Below, one piece after another: positions 46,111 to 59,415 of a stretch of DNA of 64,000 nucleotides. Both the position numbers and the translations under genes were made by a program. A model generated the notes under the pieces. It was not told the DNA's origin and did not search any database. It saw only the letters and a program-made list of their open reading frames with translations. Each line of letters starts with the position of its first letter. Positions within the stretch are counted from its first letter, which is position 1. This DNA is from Lineus longissimus (taxonomy: Eukaryota; Nemertea; Pilidiophora; Heteronemertea; Lineidae): positions 8,932,501-8,996,500 of the forward strand of contig NC_088309.1 in NCBI RefSeq assembly GCF_910592395.1, read 5' to 3'.

Positions 46111-49100
46111 TAGCGATAGCCTGCGGCTAAGATTGTGATTTTCTTTAGCTGGAAATGGAAGATGCCCAATCTGACATCGGGATACATTTCTTACCATTAT
46201 CAGATAATGGCAACCAAATGGTCGAATAAACTCTTTCTTTGCTACTAATGGGTATTATTGGCCAGATGATGGCGACAGACCTAATATATTAAACTTCTTT
46301 TGCTATGAAAGGTGTCAATTTCAAATGGAAACCAAAATGAAAAGTGTCCCTTCTGTGGGTTTAAAGTGACCAGGGTCATTCAAGAGGTGCACCATACTTC
46401 TACTAAGAGTTAGGCTCTGCCCCTCTATGACGAACATAGCCGACTTGATCTTATTTAATTGATTCAAATGCGATTGATCAACCCTCTCAGATATCAAAAT
46501 CTGCTCCCTTCCAACACCACACAATTCCAGAGGGATCACAGAATTATTTTTAAATGCAACGGGTAGACTGGCTTCCTCAGCCTTGGGCCGCCATAGATGG
46601 AGACTCAAAAATCAAACACAGACACCGAAGTTGGAAGGACCAGCCAATTAGGCGTGGAATAAAGATCGGGGCCCACAACATGGAATGCGATGAGTGCAAA
46701 AAACAATTTACCAAATAGATTTCCAAGCAAAAAGGCACAATGTTGGTGCGCATGAAATATTCAATATAGATATTGTCAGAGTGCCTAGATTAGCATGGAT
46801 AAACAATCATATAATGAAATTCAATAATTCAGATTTTTTGTTGATTGAACCATGCAATTTGCTGTTCATATCATTATCATTTATGAGTTAGTATACGTAG
46901 GCGACATCATTTGGATATTATGAAATGAAAAGGTTCCATTCTAACACTCCTTATCATGCTTGTTTCCCCTGTTAATGCCATCCCTCATGTCCATCACAGT
47001 ACAATGATGATTTCACTCAGAATAGTGTTTAGTAAGGGCATGGTTCAATTAGGCAGGGCAATTTCATCTTGACCAATAAGGATGGAACATTCGCTAATCT
47101 TGAAGATAGGCAATTCACCTCTGGTCATCATATTTGTTTGGTCTAGTTATAGGGAGTGGTTCAATTGAAAGCTTCTCCTTCTTTGCTACAATTCAAGACC
47201 TCTTTTGCTCTTGCTCATCCTGCTGCATGATACAGCCTTCTAAGAAGTGAGTTGGACTCCTATGGATCACTGAGTGACTTTAGAATTAGTTAACGAATGG
47301 CTGAAATCAATGTACAGATCCTTTTACGCCCAATACCTCTACCTGGCGTGTAACATTTCTGAGCTGTCGAAAGGTTGATTTGAACTCGAGAAAAAACACC
47401 AGCAAAAAGCACTCTCTACAGCGAGAGTTTATCGGATGTCAGTGAAAACACTCTGCAGCGTTTTTACACCTCTCCGAAGATGGAACGCTTTAATGTGTAA
47501 CTCGTTATTTTCTAATTTTCAATTTGTGGAAAGTAATCCATGAAAATGAATTTCTAGTCAGAGCGGATTGAATAGCTAATCTGGTTGAGGATAAAAAGTA
47601 AAGATGGCTGTTTTCTTAGAGAAAGCTGTCAATACGCAGATGGAATGTTATGGTTTTATCTCTGATACCATTATTGGCGACGGGTTAAATTCGTAAAATA
47701 TGTTGGCACTTGCTTTTGAGTAGCTTATCTGTAAAATGGAATTTTATTCTCCAACAACACATCAAGTGTTTTTTTCATTCACTCCCCTAAATTGTCTTGC
47801 TGTTTGATTCAACAATTTGCCGAGAAGTTATTAGGGTTGTAATGTTTCTTTAAAGATATTCGCAGTAGGAGACCGCTCGTGTAATCAAAGCAGAGAAAAC
47901 TCCTTAAGGTCTCGCGTTGCGCAGGTCCCCAGATGTGCTTCAATCAGCTTCTTCTAATAAGAAAAGCCATTAAAGTCAAATACATTAAAGATCTGCAGGG
48001 AAAAACTCACTGATCAATTTTATTCTCTGATGATGTCTGTCATTTGCTAAACACAGGCAAATCTATCATGCACTGCATGTAAGAGGACATTTTTTTCCGC
48101 GGCTTGAAAATGAGCGGAATGAACACGAATAATTGAAGTTAGATCAAAGTGAGTTTTTTACTTTGTGTTACAATGACATCACAGTAACGCACGTTGCAAG
48201 CGCAATATTTGATGTAACGTTTTTAACTCAAGAATCATTTGAGTTCACTTTGCCAGAAAGTCGGCCTCTGTGGGCTTCTACTTTCTGAGGGATTTGCCGT
48301 TTGTTCTATAACAAGTTGGTTAGGCAAAAAAACTCAAATATTTTTTACGAACATTGGTGAATCAGGGCGGTAAGTGAAACCATCTCAACACAGCTATCAA
48401 TAGCATTACTCTGATATGAAGTTTTATATTTTTCACCCGGATTTCAAAGTGGGGCCGACATTAGATACTTTGAGTTCTAGATTTTATTCATCAAAGCGAG
48501 GTGGTTTAGAATAACATTCAGATTCATAAAGCTACTTTCATGTTATTTTACACCATGTAGGTATCTTGTGTTTCCCTTTGTGATTGCACGCTGTGTCTGT
48601 TGTCAGCACTTTTCAATTTTCAGGGAAGCCATTCGAAAAAGAACTCCCTCAAAGTCATCCTGTTATTTGTTGCATATTTTAATATCTTCAGTTTCAGGTG
48701 GAAAAATTGTTTTAGAATATTCCCTAATGTCATCGCAGGAAGTCGTATTGGATTGAAATTGATTTCTCGCAAACATTTACCAGTTTGACGAGTTGAAAAA
48801 TGTTTTGAAGTTGGAAGAATAGATGAATACTTTACTTTAAAGTTTATGGTAAGCATGTTTATCAGATGTCAAAAAGCAAGGAAGTACGCTAAGAAGCCTT
48901 AATGTACTAAATGTAATAACCTTTGTTGGGGATATCTTCTTAGCTTTTCATTGCTTTCATCTCAGATCAAAAGGTATAGCGTTATTCTGTATTACCCAAT
49001 GAGAAAGTTTCGTTTAACTTTCCAAGGCAACACAAGCAGTGTCAAATAGACAGGTGTTTAATCATCAAATATTGCTTGGGTCTTTTGTTTCATTTTTGCT

Positions 49101-52079
49101 GAAATATTAAAAGCAGTAACGACCGTTTCTTATAATGTGGACTTTTCTATATAGTGTAAAGGTTTCATTTTGAAATAAAGTTTTGAGCACCACTCTTTCA
49201 AACAAATTAGCTTTTCTTGCATGAAATGAAGATTTATATTTGGCTCCCAAAAAGAGAGAACAGCTTGAAATTTTAAAAGAGGTTGCAAACAGAAATAACT
49301 TTTTTGTTCTTACATGAATAATGAAGCACCTGAAACAAGTTTACAAATCACCACCTGTAGCTGGAGTCCTTCATTCCTGATGGTGCTTCAAATGCACTAT
49401 CTCGCTTACATCACAAATTATAGGGGCAATCCTACATGTAGCAATATCTCTCATAATATCCAAGAGTGAATCTCTGACAGACAAGTTTATTAAATCCACG
49501 GTGTGTGAAATTGAGCTCAGGAAATTGATTCCTGTTTCATGCTGTATGAAATATTTCATGACGGCTTTTCATGGGCCAGATCAATCAGATCATGCAATGG
49601 TGATCAATCCCTGGGTGTGGGGTTTGTGATTAGTCACAGACGCAGATTTAGGTCATCTAATCTGTATCAAAGGCTGCAAGGGAAAGTGTCAAGGCAGATA
49701 GGAGGCTTTTCAACTCTGAGCTTATCTTTTCAACGGCCAAAGACATGTTCTGAAACTTTCACCCACAGTTATATTTAATGCAAGTTTTTTAAAAATCACT
49801 CCCACCCTATGTATCAACTCCTGCTGAAACATTTCAGTTAAAACAAGTATTCCAGCCAAACTAATCAGAGTTGACTTTATGACCAAATGATAATAAACAG
49901 CACCGCTTGCCAGCATTTCACTCTATTGAGAGCTTCTGCCTGCCACTTCCGTTGTGCACCAAACCCGTTTTGGATTCAACCCAGTATCATACTACATGTA
50001 TGTGTACATATCATGTGCAGCTGCATACCAACTTGACTCAACTGAATGAGAGAAATAGAATGTGTTGAGCAGTCTCCATTGCTCCTCTATGAACACTTGA
50101 CATCGGGCCTCATTTACCCCCAGAGGAGCTGAGTATCATTGACAACAATAGGGCTCTCTCTGATAGCACACCATATCATGAATAATTCCTAGGTTATTGA
50201 AACACTAATAGTCTGTTACAAGTCGGGTACATTACGTTTTAGGTGGCCACGTGCACAAAATGACCGACAACTTGGACTTTGATTCAGCATCAAGGAATAA
50301 AAGCAATGTGAAATATCTGGACTCAAATGAACTATACAGACCGAGCTGTAGTGTCATTATGCCTATAATTTGACCACATTTCGAGTTCGAAATTTTTCAG
50401 GAGATGTTAAGTACTGCAAAAGAAAAACAGCTAAAGCAGTCAAAATGCAAGTCGAGGAAAAAGCAGAAGAATGCTTCTCTCACTGCACCACAAATATGCC
50501 ATTGGCCAAAGGCAACATCGCCATAATTTCCGTTAGCAGTGGGCAAGTCCAGTAGCTTAGTTGGCCTTACTAACTGACCAGTACCACAGACCAGACATAT
50601 GAGTCGGGATTTGTAGCAGGGATCACCAGAAAGACTTTGCCATTCTCTAGCAATGAAAGCAATTTGCTAGTTATTTGTCTACGATAAGTTGATCATCCAA
50701 CCATCATCCCTAATCAGAAATGGACAATCATGAAATATCACCAGTATTAGGAAACAAGTCCGTTGAGACTAGCAGATTATGACATGTGGTCAGAAATAGA
50801 CTTGTTTGTATCTACCATAATGGACTCGAAGTCGATATATTGGAACTGATCTGCACTGGTCATTTGAGGGACACCAATTACCACAGGAGTATGGGGCTTG
50901 ACTGTATAAACATCACCATCAGAGAAATGGGTTTTTTGAGCAAAGCTTCGAGAAAGAACAGATCTTCTTTGTTTTCTATCTGTTTAAAAAAGGAAGAGTC
51001 AGGGAGAGAGGATGAGGTTGTTATCTCAAGGACAGACTACGGGCTGGCTCTTTTGTGCGATTAACTGTCAAGCAAATACTAACTTTCAACGACATTTTTT
51101 CAATGCGAGTCAAGATATGAACAAGAAAATGTTGCTTACACAGTAAGATGTAGTGCTATTGCTGGCAAAAGGGAAATCCTCCTCCCAAAGAAACTGTGGG
51201 TCAGGAATGTCCCCATCAACCGCCTTTGACTTGCCCCTGATGCCAGTTACGAAATCATATAGGCTTTGGTGATATCAAGTATCCCTCACATGAGCAACAC
51301 CAGTGCCATCTACATTACTTATGATTGACTCAACAGATACAACAGACTGCAGTTACACCTGTTAGCTGTGGTAAGGTAGGAAAAAATCTTTCTTCGCCAC
51401 CTCCCCACCTCTTGTGGATTGGAGAGTAACCAGAGCCCCCAGAAGTGACAAGTTCCAATCCCCAGCATATACTACACTCCTGTCAAGTGACTGGACCGAG
51501 AGTGCATTTTTTCAAGAACAGAAAGTAACCAGACTTACCTCTGTGTAACGTCAGACATGCTAAAAGTGAAATATACGATCCTCCCAAAACACATGTACAC
51601 TGTCTCCATACTATCAAGAGTTCACAGAGAGAATTAGAAAGAGAATAGTTCCAAGAGCATGCGTACCTAATTATCACAAGGCTTATCCTTAATTTGTCTG
51701 ACAAACCCTTTATCAATGTTTGCCAAATCCAGTGGAGAAAGGGTCTGAATCAACACAATTGCACAATTATCCCAAATTTTTAGTTGATTGTTTACAGAAG
51801 ATGAGGCACTATCCTAGTGTCAGGTTTTTCTCAACTTCGAGATGTGTAAGTTAGTATCCTGGCATAGAACTTCAAGCCTTCGAAGATAACTTGTTGACAG
51901 TCAACCTGACAACAGACGATAAATGCCAGCAGACATAAAATGCAGCAGCAAAGTATCCTCAAAATTTATCAAATCCAATGGCGATGGTAGCCGCAGCAAC
52001 CAGAGATGCTGGCATGTACACCAGACGCTAACGATGCACTGCAAAGTAGATGAAGAAAACACCTCATCTATGTAATCCA
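46111..52079. other. Non-coding stretch, nothing recognised
   Basis: Unique AT-rich DNA with no clear repeats. The 95-codon minus-strand frame at 46321-46608 lacks boundaries. A minus-strand donor-like ACAGAG|GTAAGT at 51540 has no matching acceptor bounding a convincing exon. Confidence 0.45.
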
Positions 52080-52960
52080 CTAACCCAGTCAGATCAATCT
52101 ATATAGAGCAGGCGATGTAGAGACTTCCTGCGGTAGTCAATGGCGGCTAAACACCGCATACACAATGTGGCTGTTCTCTCCACGCTCGCTCAATGATGTC
52201 TATCCGCCAAAGGACCCGAGCTCAAATGGCAGATCCACACATGAAATCAATAAGACAAGAGGTCGAAACCGCTCGCAGATATAGACCAGTGATCAAGATA
52301 GAACGCAGCAGAAAATACATTGTAATGTACGGTATAATGGCTGCTGGAGAAACAGTGAAGCTGGTTCAAACTTGACGGCTGTCAATGTAACTGAGTATTA
52401 TTTCGAGATGCCGCTGTTCTCTATGCGGGGACAATGAACCTGTAACAAATGCCGACTGGTTAAATTAACAGGCTGTCAAGCCGCCAGAGTACCATTGACA
52501 TTGTACTTGTGTCCCGATAAATTCTGACACGCTACTCTCTGCTGGCTGAATACCAGTGTAACTGAGGTACTGCACATGAGACATGTGTTCTAGTGTACTA
52601 ACTCTTGTTGCATGAAAACCTCTCCTCCATTGCTCTGAATGCCCAACACGTATTGATAAAATCATCCACTTGGCTTCCTGTCAAAGAGATGATTGATTGA
52701 AAACTGCACATAATGGATCAATTATTTTAATAAATATATTATCTGCCGCGATTATTATGGCGATAAACACTATTACCAAAATGACTTTCTTGAATTGAAC
52801 ATTTGACGGTCATCACGGTTAGATCCCCGGGATTTGCGGCTGTGACGTCTGTGTAATGATGAGCACCAATCCAATACAATTATCGGGAGTGCTGGTTTTA
52901 TATTTGCGGATATCACTTGTACTGTAGAGCTATAATAATGGTAATGGAAACATCAAGAGT
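52080..52960. promoter_or_regulatory. Candidate conserved non-coding block with ATGGCGG and CTGTCAA motifs
   Basis: A CpG-bearing unique block. TCAATGGCGGCTAAA (core 52140-52146) is close to the YY1 consensus. CTTGACGGCTGTCAA (52371-52385) and GGCTGTCAAG (52471-52480) form partly inverted arms carrying the MEIS/PREP-type TGTCAA core. ATTATTTTAATAAATATATT and GCGATTATTATGGCGATAAAC (52715-52768) are homeodomain-type A/T runs. No long coding frame. Possibly an enhancer; not proven. Confidence 0.3.
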
Positions 52961-53410
52961 GCCTAATGCGTTCTTTCATAAATGGTCTCCCGGGGAAAAA
53001 CATTAAAATTGGATAGTTTTTCATGAAGAAAATTCTCAGGATACCATTGTCCCCGGGGATGGAGCCAGGGATAAATGGAGTGTGATTTAGAGGCCAGGGG
53101 AGCACAGATAATCGAGCACATAAACCAAGCAATTATGTTGAATTTAGAGCCTATTAGGGTAAACATAAAACCTGGTTTAAGCTAATTCCCATAATCACAC
53201 TAACATCAATTGAGTAGAATTGGTCATACTATTTGGAAAACATCCAACCTCCGATTACAGAAACCATATTTTCAAATGTGTGATTCACAATGAAAATATA
53301 ATTGGCTGGAGGAAGACATAGCTATAGAGTACTGAATGGATGATGGATTTGAACACGTAGCATCCCTATTTTACAATGTGTGCAAAATTACAAGCACATG
53401 CGTGTCAAAT

Positions 53411-53535
53411 AATGTACAGATTTACCATTATGTGAAGTACAGTTTTGGTGTACAGACTTACCATCACATGATATAAATTTATCATCGCATGATGTACTGA
53501 TTTACGATCATATGATGAACAAGTTTACGATCTAT
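53411..53535. repeat. Degenerate tandem array, about 23-bp units
   Basis: Five imperfect units of TGTACAGATTTACCATCACATGA: ATGTACAGATTTACCATTATGTGA, GTGTACAGACTTACCATCACATGA, then shorter TTTATCATCGCATGA, TGTACTGATTTACGATCATATGA and TTTACGATC. Confidence 0.75.
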
Positions 53536-55250
53536 TTCATTGAGTACGGATGTTTGACTGCGGCATGAACACTAAATCTAAAGTCTGTTGTTTTTATACC
53601 CTTATCTATCCCATTAGTGTTTGTCCCATGGAACATCTACAAGAGATGGAACAGTCCAAGCTACTGAGACCAAACCTCCAGCATACATGATTAGCCGGGC
53701 GCATAAGCTCAATATTACACAACAAATTTGATTATAGGGTGCCTGAATGTTCCCCTTTTCCAAACAAATTGCATTCATTACCATTACTGGTCAGCGAATG
53801 AAATTCATTTTCCCATCAGCTTAATCAAATTCGGGGAGCAGCGTCTTCATTTCGAATCATCTGCTGACGGTAATGCTATCATATTTAGATCTGCATGATA
53901 AGTAGCTTGTGGGAGCCTCGGGGCATGTGTTAGTCTTATCTGATGCTTCACCGATACCAGTGGCCAGTGGCCAGTTGTACACAGGCGAATAAACTGAGAA
54001 AAATCACAAGCAACTGAGAAAGTGTTACTGATCTGCATGGCAAGTAGCATCAGAAAGCTACAACAGAAACTGGTCGGTCGGAAAGCCACAGCAGAAACCA
54101 TTGATGAAAGAGCAACCTCCACCAAATTCCAACCAAGCCAATCCCTTTACATCTAAGATCAAAAATGCGGAAATGAAATATAGCTGTCAGCCAAGTAATC
54201 TTCGGGTTTACGGAGAAATACATTGCGACACCTCTGTCATGAACCAATCGTGACAAATATGAAAAAATATTGACCCAAGATTTCCGGAAAAACATGCAGA
54301 TTTGCATTCATGCGATTCATCAAAGGAAGATGTCTAAGACAACGGCTACAGAGCTGCTGGAGAAATTTCATGCCGCGGTCATCCCGCGTGATTCCAATAC
54401 CAATAAATCTTAAGGGCAATCTCCAATTGCAATCAAGATATTATGGAGGCATCTCTGCTCTCGTGTGATATGGGCAAGCGGGCGATCGATACGCCAAGAA
54501 CCACAACCATATTAGCACTAGAGGGAAATCGATCATCATGTCGACGAGGGGAAAGATGCTGATATTACCAAAGTCAATTTGGAGGAGAAATGTATGCTTG
54601 TTATTATCGGCCATGTATAAACGAGCATTATCTGTTCAAGGGAGCACAACTCATGTATTTGTATTAGAAAAGATAGACGAATGGTTGTGGGGTCGTTGGT
54701 CATTTGCTTTGTGGATGGCTGCAATGACTAATGCAATTGGATGATGTTCATCATCTCGGGATTGCGTTTCAAGTCAGACCATACACAATCAAGACAGTAC
54801 TCCATAGAGAGCTAAGTGTCCACCGCTGTTTGAATAAGGATGAGTCCTAAGCAATTACTTGCTAATCCAGACACCCTGTGATTAGGTCAAGTTGGCATAT
54901 AAACTATGATTCTTCTTATATGACTGTCACAACATAAAAGCTACACATAGAGACAGATGAAAGATTTGTTTCCCAGATCAAAAGCAGTGAAACGGTGGCC
55001 AACTCCTTTGATGAGTGAAAGACAACTCTGGTCCACTCCATGCCGCGGTCATCACTGAATGCTGGATTTGATGCCAATGATACTGATGATGATTACAATC
55101 ATCTAAATTGTTACAGAGGGACACATTTCCTAACACATCCTATTTTCGAACTGATACCTCAAGGCCAGACCTATCCCGACTTGATTCTTCTCCAGTTCAG
55201 CGACTAGCTGCTGAAACCATCAAAGAGCTGCTAAGAGTTTTGAGAGGGGC
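53536..55250. other. Non-coding stretch, nothing recognised
   Basis: Unique DNA. CATGCCGCGGTCATC occurs at 54369 and again at 55040, a 15-bp exact repeat of unknown meaning. CAGTGGCCAGTGGCCAGTTG at 53959 is a short duplication. Open frames show no domains. Confidence 0.45.
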
Positions 55251-55580
55251 GTATCTGCCCCACGGGGTCATTCAATATTCACAGTCACTGCACTTGTCCT
55301 GACAACAAGAAGGACCATGATACACTATATAGAGTGGCTACAGTGGCACTCCCTCATTCTCACACCAGAAGCATCACACAATTGTGCTAGACTGCTTCAG
55401 TGGGACGTAGCTGTCCCACGGGTCATTCCAGCTTCAGCGGCACTTGTCCCAAAGACAAGAAGGATCATCAATGCCTATATCAACTCCATCCACCATCTTC
55501 AGAAGGGCATCTTCCCAAGGGGTAATTCAATATTCAGCAGCTCTTACCCCAAAGACAAGAGATGGACCATCATTGCCTAT
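55251..55580. repeat. Three diverged copies of a 70-bp segment
   Basis: Copies near 55251-55317, 55406-55479 and 55506-55580 share CCCA(C/A)GGGGT(C/A)ATTC, ATATTCAGCAGCACTT and CCCAAAGACAAGAAGGACCATCA-like parts. Spacings are about 155 and 99 bp, so this is not a simple array. A 138-codon plus-strand frame runs through two copies, but small indels between the copies are not multiples of three, which argues against selection on that frame. Origin unknown, possibly transposon-derived. Confidence 0.6.
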
Positions 55581-57229
55581 CCTAACAAAGAGATGGCCAT
55601 CGGGTGCCAGTTTGATGAGAAGATTGAATTCGTGCTCCAGGGTGATTCCTCTGATGGCAATGGAGGCCAGTCAAGCATTGTCCAGCCCCACTTCCATTAT
55701 TTGCGGCTGCTGGCAACCCTTCAAGCTAGATGATACAGGCTACTTCACTCAGATCGACATACAGAAATGATCTTGAACTGTTACTATATGAGACTGATGG
55801 ACTATGGCTTCAGGGGCAGGACATTCCATTCACAGTGAAGGAGTGGTAACATGAAGGGCTGAAAACAATTGCCCATTAGGCTATGGTTTGGAAAGCTTGA
55901 CCCTCACTGTGCACTTAGCTCAGCGGCGAAGAGCCTCGTTGATGGAATACAACTGTATATTGTCAATTATTTTCCTGGTCGAAAAAGAGCCCTTCTCCAA
56001 CATGAAACAGCCATTACCTGCAAAGAACAAGGATACAACTGGTCAAAAGATGATTTGCAGACAAACATGAAGTCACAACGTTGGTTGGTTTGTTGTGAGT
56101 TTGTCATGTCAGTGTAAGCTTTTATGTGGCTGGGAGGAAGCTCAACACCTTTTGTCCCAATCCACTAAACACAACCCTTACTTTTATTGATCTTTTCCTG
56201 TACTACTTACTCAATTGCTGTGTTTATCAGTTGTTTATCAGTTCAGTTCATCCATCCTTTTTTTCGGTAATGACATCCATAAGGCGTGAACAAAAACGTC
56301 AATGATTACACCCAAACAATTGGCCAATCATAATTGACCAGCAAGGTCACCTGACATAATAGAATCATGGATAATTGTGGACTAATTACCAGACATCAAT
56401 ACCAAACACATTTCATTATCAGTGATGTTTTTGCCCGACATAACAACTGCCTTAATGTGCTATAAAACCTCCATCACTATCAACAAAATTACGCCTAATA
56501 GCACCAAATTAGAGCAATAGAAGTAATGATGATATATTAATATACCAGTTGCTAAGGAGAGTTTACCATCACATTTACATAAACAAGTCCAACGGGAGTA
56601 GCAGAAATCATTTATATCTTTGCCAGGTGTTGAATATGGCGATCAGCAACCACCTGTGGGAAATTAAGCATGGACATTGTGGCCATCGCTGGCCAGTTTG
56701 ATGATAACAAGACACCTTGCCAATCAGAGAAGGACTGATGGAAACATGTGGATGGCACCAAATGCCTGATTTCTATGTGATCATAGTAATGTCACACACA
56801 TGTAACGCACCAAAACGCAATCGGGCTAAGGTATTTTCAATCGGAAGTTGGGCAGGGTGCCTCTTATGGTAGTACTAAGTTTTTTAATGCACTGTAGTTA
56901 GAAATAGATCATATATACCAACCTGATAATGGCTCCTCATCACTACTTAGCACAGCCTCGAGAAATAGCAAGGAAAGAGCAAAGGGGAAACAGGGGGAAA
57001 CAAATAACAATTGCAGCGGCAAATAAATAACCTGCATCCTATTGATAAACTTAATGCCATTACACCAACACGTATGGGTCGAAATCTCACCAGGTCATTA
57101 TGCGCAGGCATCGAAGGTGATATGTACTGAACGTGTTACAGCATAGGCAGGCGGTCTCATGTCATATTTGCCAATTGACTCGAAGTTAGTGTGCAAATAG
57201 TTCAAGCATTTATCTGTTTTTTATTGACG
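55581..57229. other. Non-coding stretch, nothing recognised
   Basis: Unique sequence without splice-bounded frames; the overlapping frames at 55869-56117 are chance readings. Confidence 0.5.
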
Positions 57230-57440
57230 ACTCGGTATTATTGCCATGCATTATGGATTAGACTGGTCGTGTTTCCGTTGACGGCGAGGTGCCGTGATGA
57301 ATTGTAAAATCCTTCGGCGGTAATAATCTCACCATTAGGCTCTCTTTAAACCCTATTTCCCATGGGCCTCGGCAAGATGAAAGGCTAATGCTTCAGATGG
57401 AGATTTAGAGCGTTAGGAGATTTGGTCAGTCGAGGCAAAG
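57230..57440. promoter_or_regulatory. Candidate conserved non-coding block
   Basis: CpG-bearing unique sequence with GGTATTATTGCCATGCATTATGG, GTTGACGGCGAGGTGCCGTG, GGCGGTAATAATCTCACC and a purine-rich end. No open frame of note. Texture as in the other candidate enhancer blocks. Confidence 0.25.
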
Positions 57441-58317
57441 ACGAAGAAGGAAGCTCAAAGGCAGTGGCCACAACCAAGTCTAGATAAGGAGTAAAGACGA
57501 TCTGGCAATCAGCGCCAAGCCGCTTATGGCCAAAACCACCACTGGTAACAGGCTGTTATTTCAACTTAAAAACAACCTAATCTTATCAGGCTTGCCCGTG
57601 TACAAAGGGCAAAGCAAATACAGCTTACTGAATCTTCAGTTCTAACAAGGCCACCAAAAAAAACCCAAATTATCACCAACTGAACAACGACCGAACTGCT
57701 TTCAATACCATTTCAAATAAATTCTTGCCTGCCATGTTCAGAGTGATTACGATGTTTGCATTGAATCAGGAAGTTTTCAAATCTACCAATACAAAATATC
57801 CATGTCAATTTGTCATTTTTTGATACATTTTACGATCAATGTAAAAGGAATGTTTCCCCTGCACAACATAGCTAAACAATTTGTCTAGGATTTCACACAT
57901 TAACGAATCTCACTATAACACATCTGTTACAGTACAGGTTGACGAAAAATTACCAATTTGCATGCAATAACTGTCGAAATGCCTGAAGACAATAATGGGT
58001 CATTGACTGATATAGCCTTTAGGCCATGGGGCAAATCTAAAGCTGTAATTCCTCACAAACTTAGTAAAAAATATTCTCATCATACTGTATTATGTGATCA
58101 CATCATAAAAAGTTCCCAAAAAAATAGTTGCACATTACCGTATATTCTGACTTTAATCACATGAATATCAAATGTTAGGAGCAGTTACTTTAGTTCATTG
58201 GTGACTGATGGGTGGCCGAACCTGCCCCCTTCAGTCAAGAAACCTGGGAGGCAAATGATGAACTAATATCATTCCATTAGCTAAGAGCAGTTGATAGGAT
58301 TACTTGGCACAAAAACA
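57441..58317. other. Non-coding stretch, nothing recognised
   Basis: AT-rich unique sequence. The 68-codon frame at 57958-58164 has no exon signals. Confidence 0.5.
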
Positions 58318-58378
58318 CTGTCCCCAATAGAGAGGGTGTCCTGTTGAGAAAGGTGTCCGCTAAGGGAGGTTCTAATGT
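58318..58378 (+). repeat. End fragment of a TGTCC-repeat transposon family
   Basis: Three units of about 18 bp: CTGTCCCCAATAGAGAGG, GTGTCCTGTTGAGAAAGG and TGTCCGCTAAGGGAGGTT, followed by CTAATGTATA. The same words occur at 61.48-61.62 kb next to an inverted-repeat end. I recall this phrase (TGTCC.CTAAGGGAGGTTCTACTGTA) from dispersed repeats of marine invertebrates. Confidence 0.6.
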
Positions 58379-59415
58379 ATAAACACGACAAGAATATTTC
58401 GACAGAAAAAAGCACCATATGACAGGATCAATGAGCTAAATCAACAAACCCGACCTAACTCCTTATTTGGTTATACCAACATCTTCAATATTAAAATCCA
58501 ATCCCATGCTAAGTAGGCAGGAAAATGGTGCACATTTGAGTCCAAATTGTAGTTTTTCTGCCAAGCTTCAATGAAACAGCGTTTAATCTAACATCTTTTT
58601 TACAAACCCGAGTAAAAATTTGAAATGTCAAGCCAAGATAATGGGCCATTTTGAAAACGTGATCACTGTTGCCAATAAAACTACAAAGCTACCTTGATGT
58701 ACCCTTTTTTCTAAAGTCGTGATAACATATAATGAGAGGGAAGTCAAATAGATAATGATATGCTATAAATACCCGCTTCATTTTAATCCATTTATATAGC
58801 CCTTTATACTTTTTAAAGGATTATGACATGGGGCATTTTTTTCCAGTTAAGAAGCTTTTACTTTCAAAGGATGTTCTGGAGAGGAATAGGAGTGATGAAT
58901 TAAGCTTGCTGTAATCAAAAGTTTCACAATTCTCAAAAGTTCATCAACATGATCATTGCCTTCAGGACTTTTTCAGTTCTTTAAACGAAAACTTTGAAGA
59001 TTTTAAATGTTTACTGTAATTAAAGAGCGAGACTATGTTATTCGAATCGATTAGTTTTAATGCATTTCGTATTTGGTTTAGATTTGTTATTGAAAGTGTT
59101 TTTATATTCACGTTTGTTTAATGAACAGGGTGGATTTCAAAAAGCCTGTTGCACATTGAAATAACAGCTGCAGGGAACAGGCACCATAAAAGAGGCTGAC
59201 TCGCATGTCACTGCAATTGGTGTCAAAACCGTTGCATCATCTCAATGCCCACACTCTGATCAATTAAGATTTTTGGACGGGCACGACTGTTAGCCGAACC
59301 TAATGCCTGGTACCAGTTTCTCAGTTTATGTCTATTTCCTTCCAGTTTCCTCTTGATGTGGTTTATGTCAGCCCGAATGATAGATTGGTTGGGTTCCTCC
59401 AACCTTTGCCTCGGC
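58379..59415. other. Non-coding stretch, nothing recognised
   Basis: AT-rich unique sequence, no coding evidence. Confidence 0.5.

Noticed and set aside
47370-47460. tRNA gene on the minus strand suggested by GAGTTCAAATC
   Set aside because: B-box-like word only; no A box or cloverleaf pairing upstream.
51483-51716. Minus-strand exon ending at ACAGAG|GTAAGT (51540)
   Set aside because: Good donor, but no acceptor gives a coding-like exon; the frame is hydrophobic chance sequence.
55317-55733. 138-codon plus-strand frame as a gene
   Set aside because: It crosses diverged repeat copies whose indels are not multiples of three, so there is no sign of selection on the frame.
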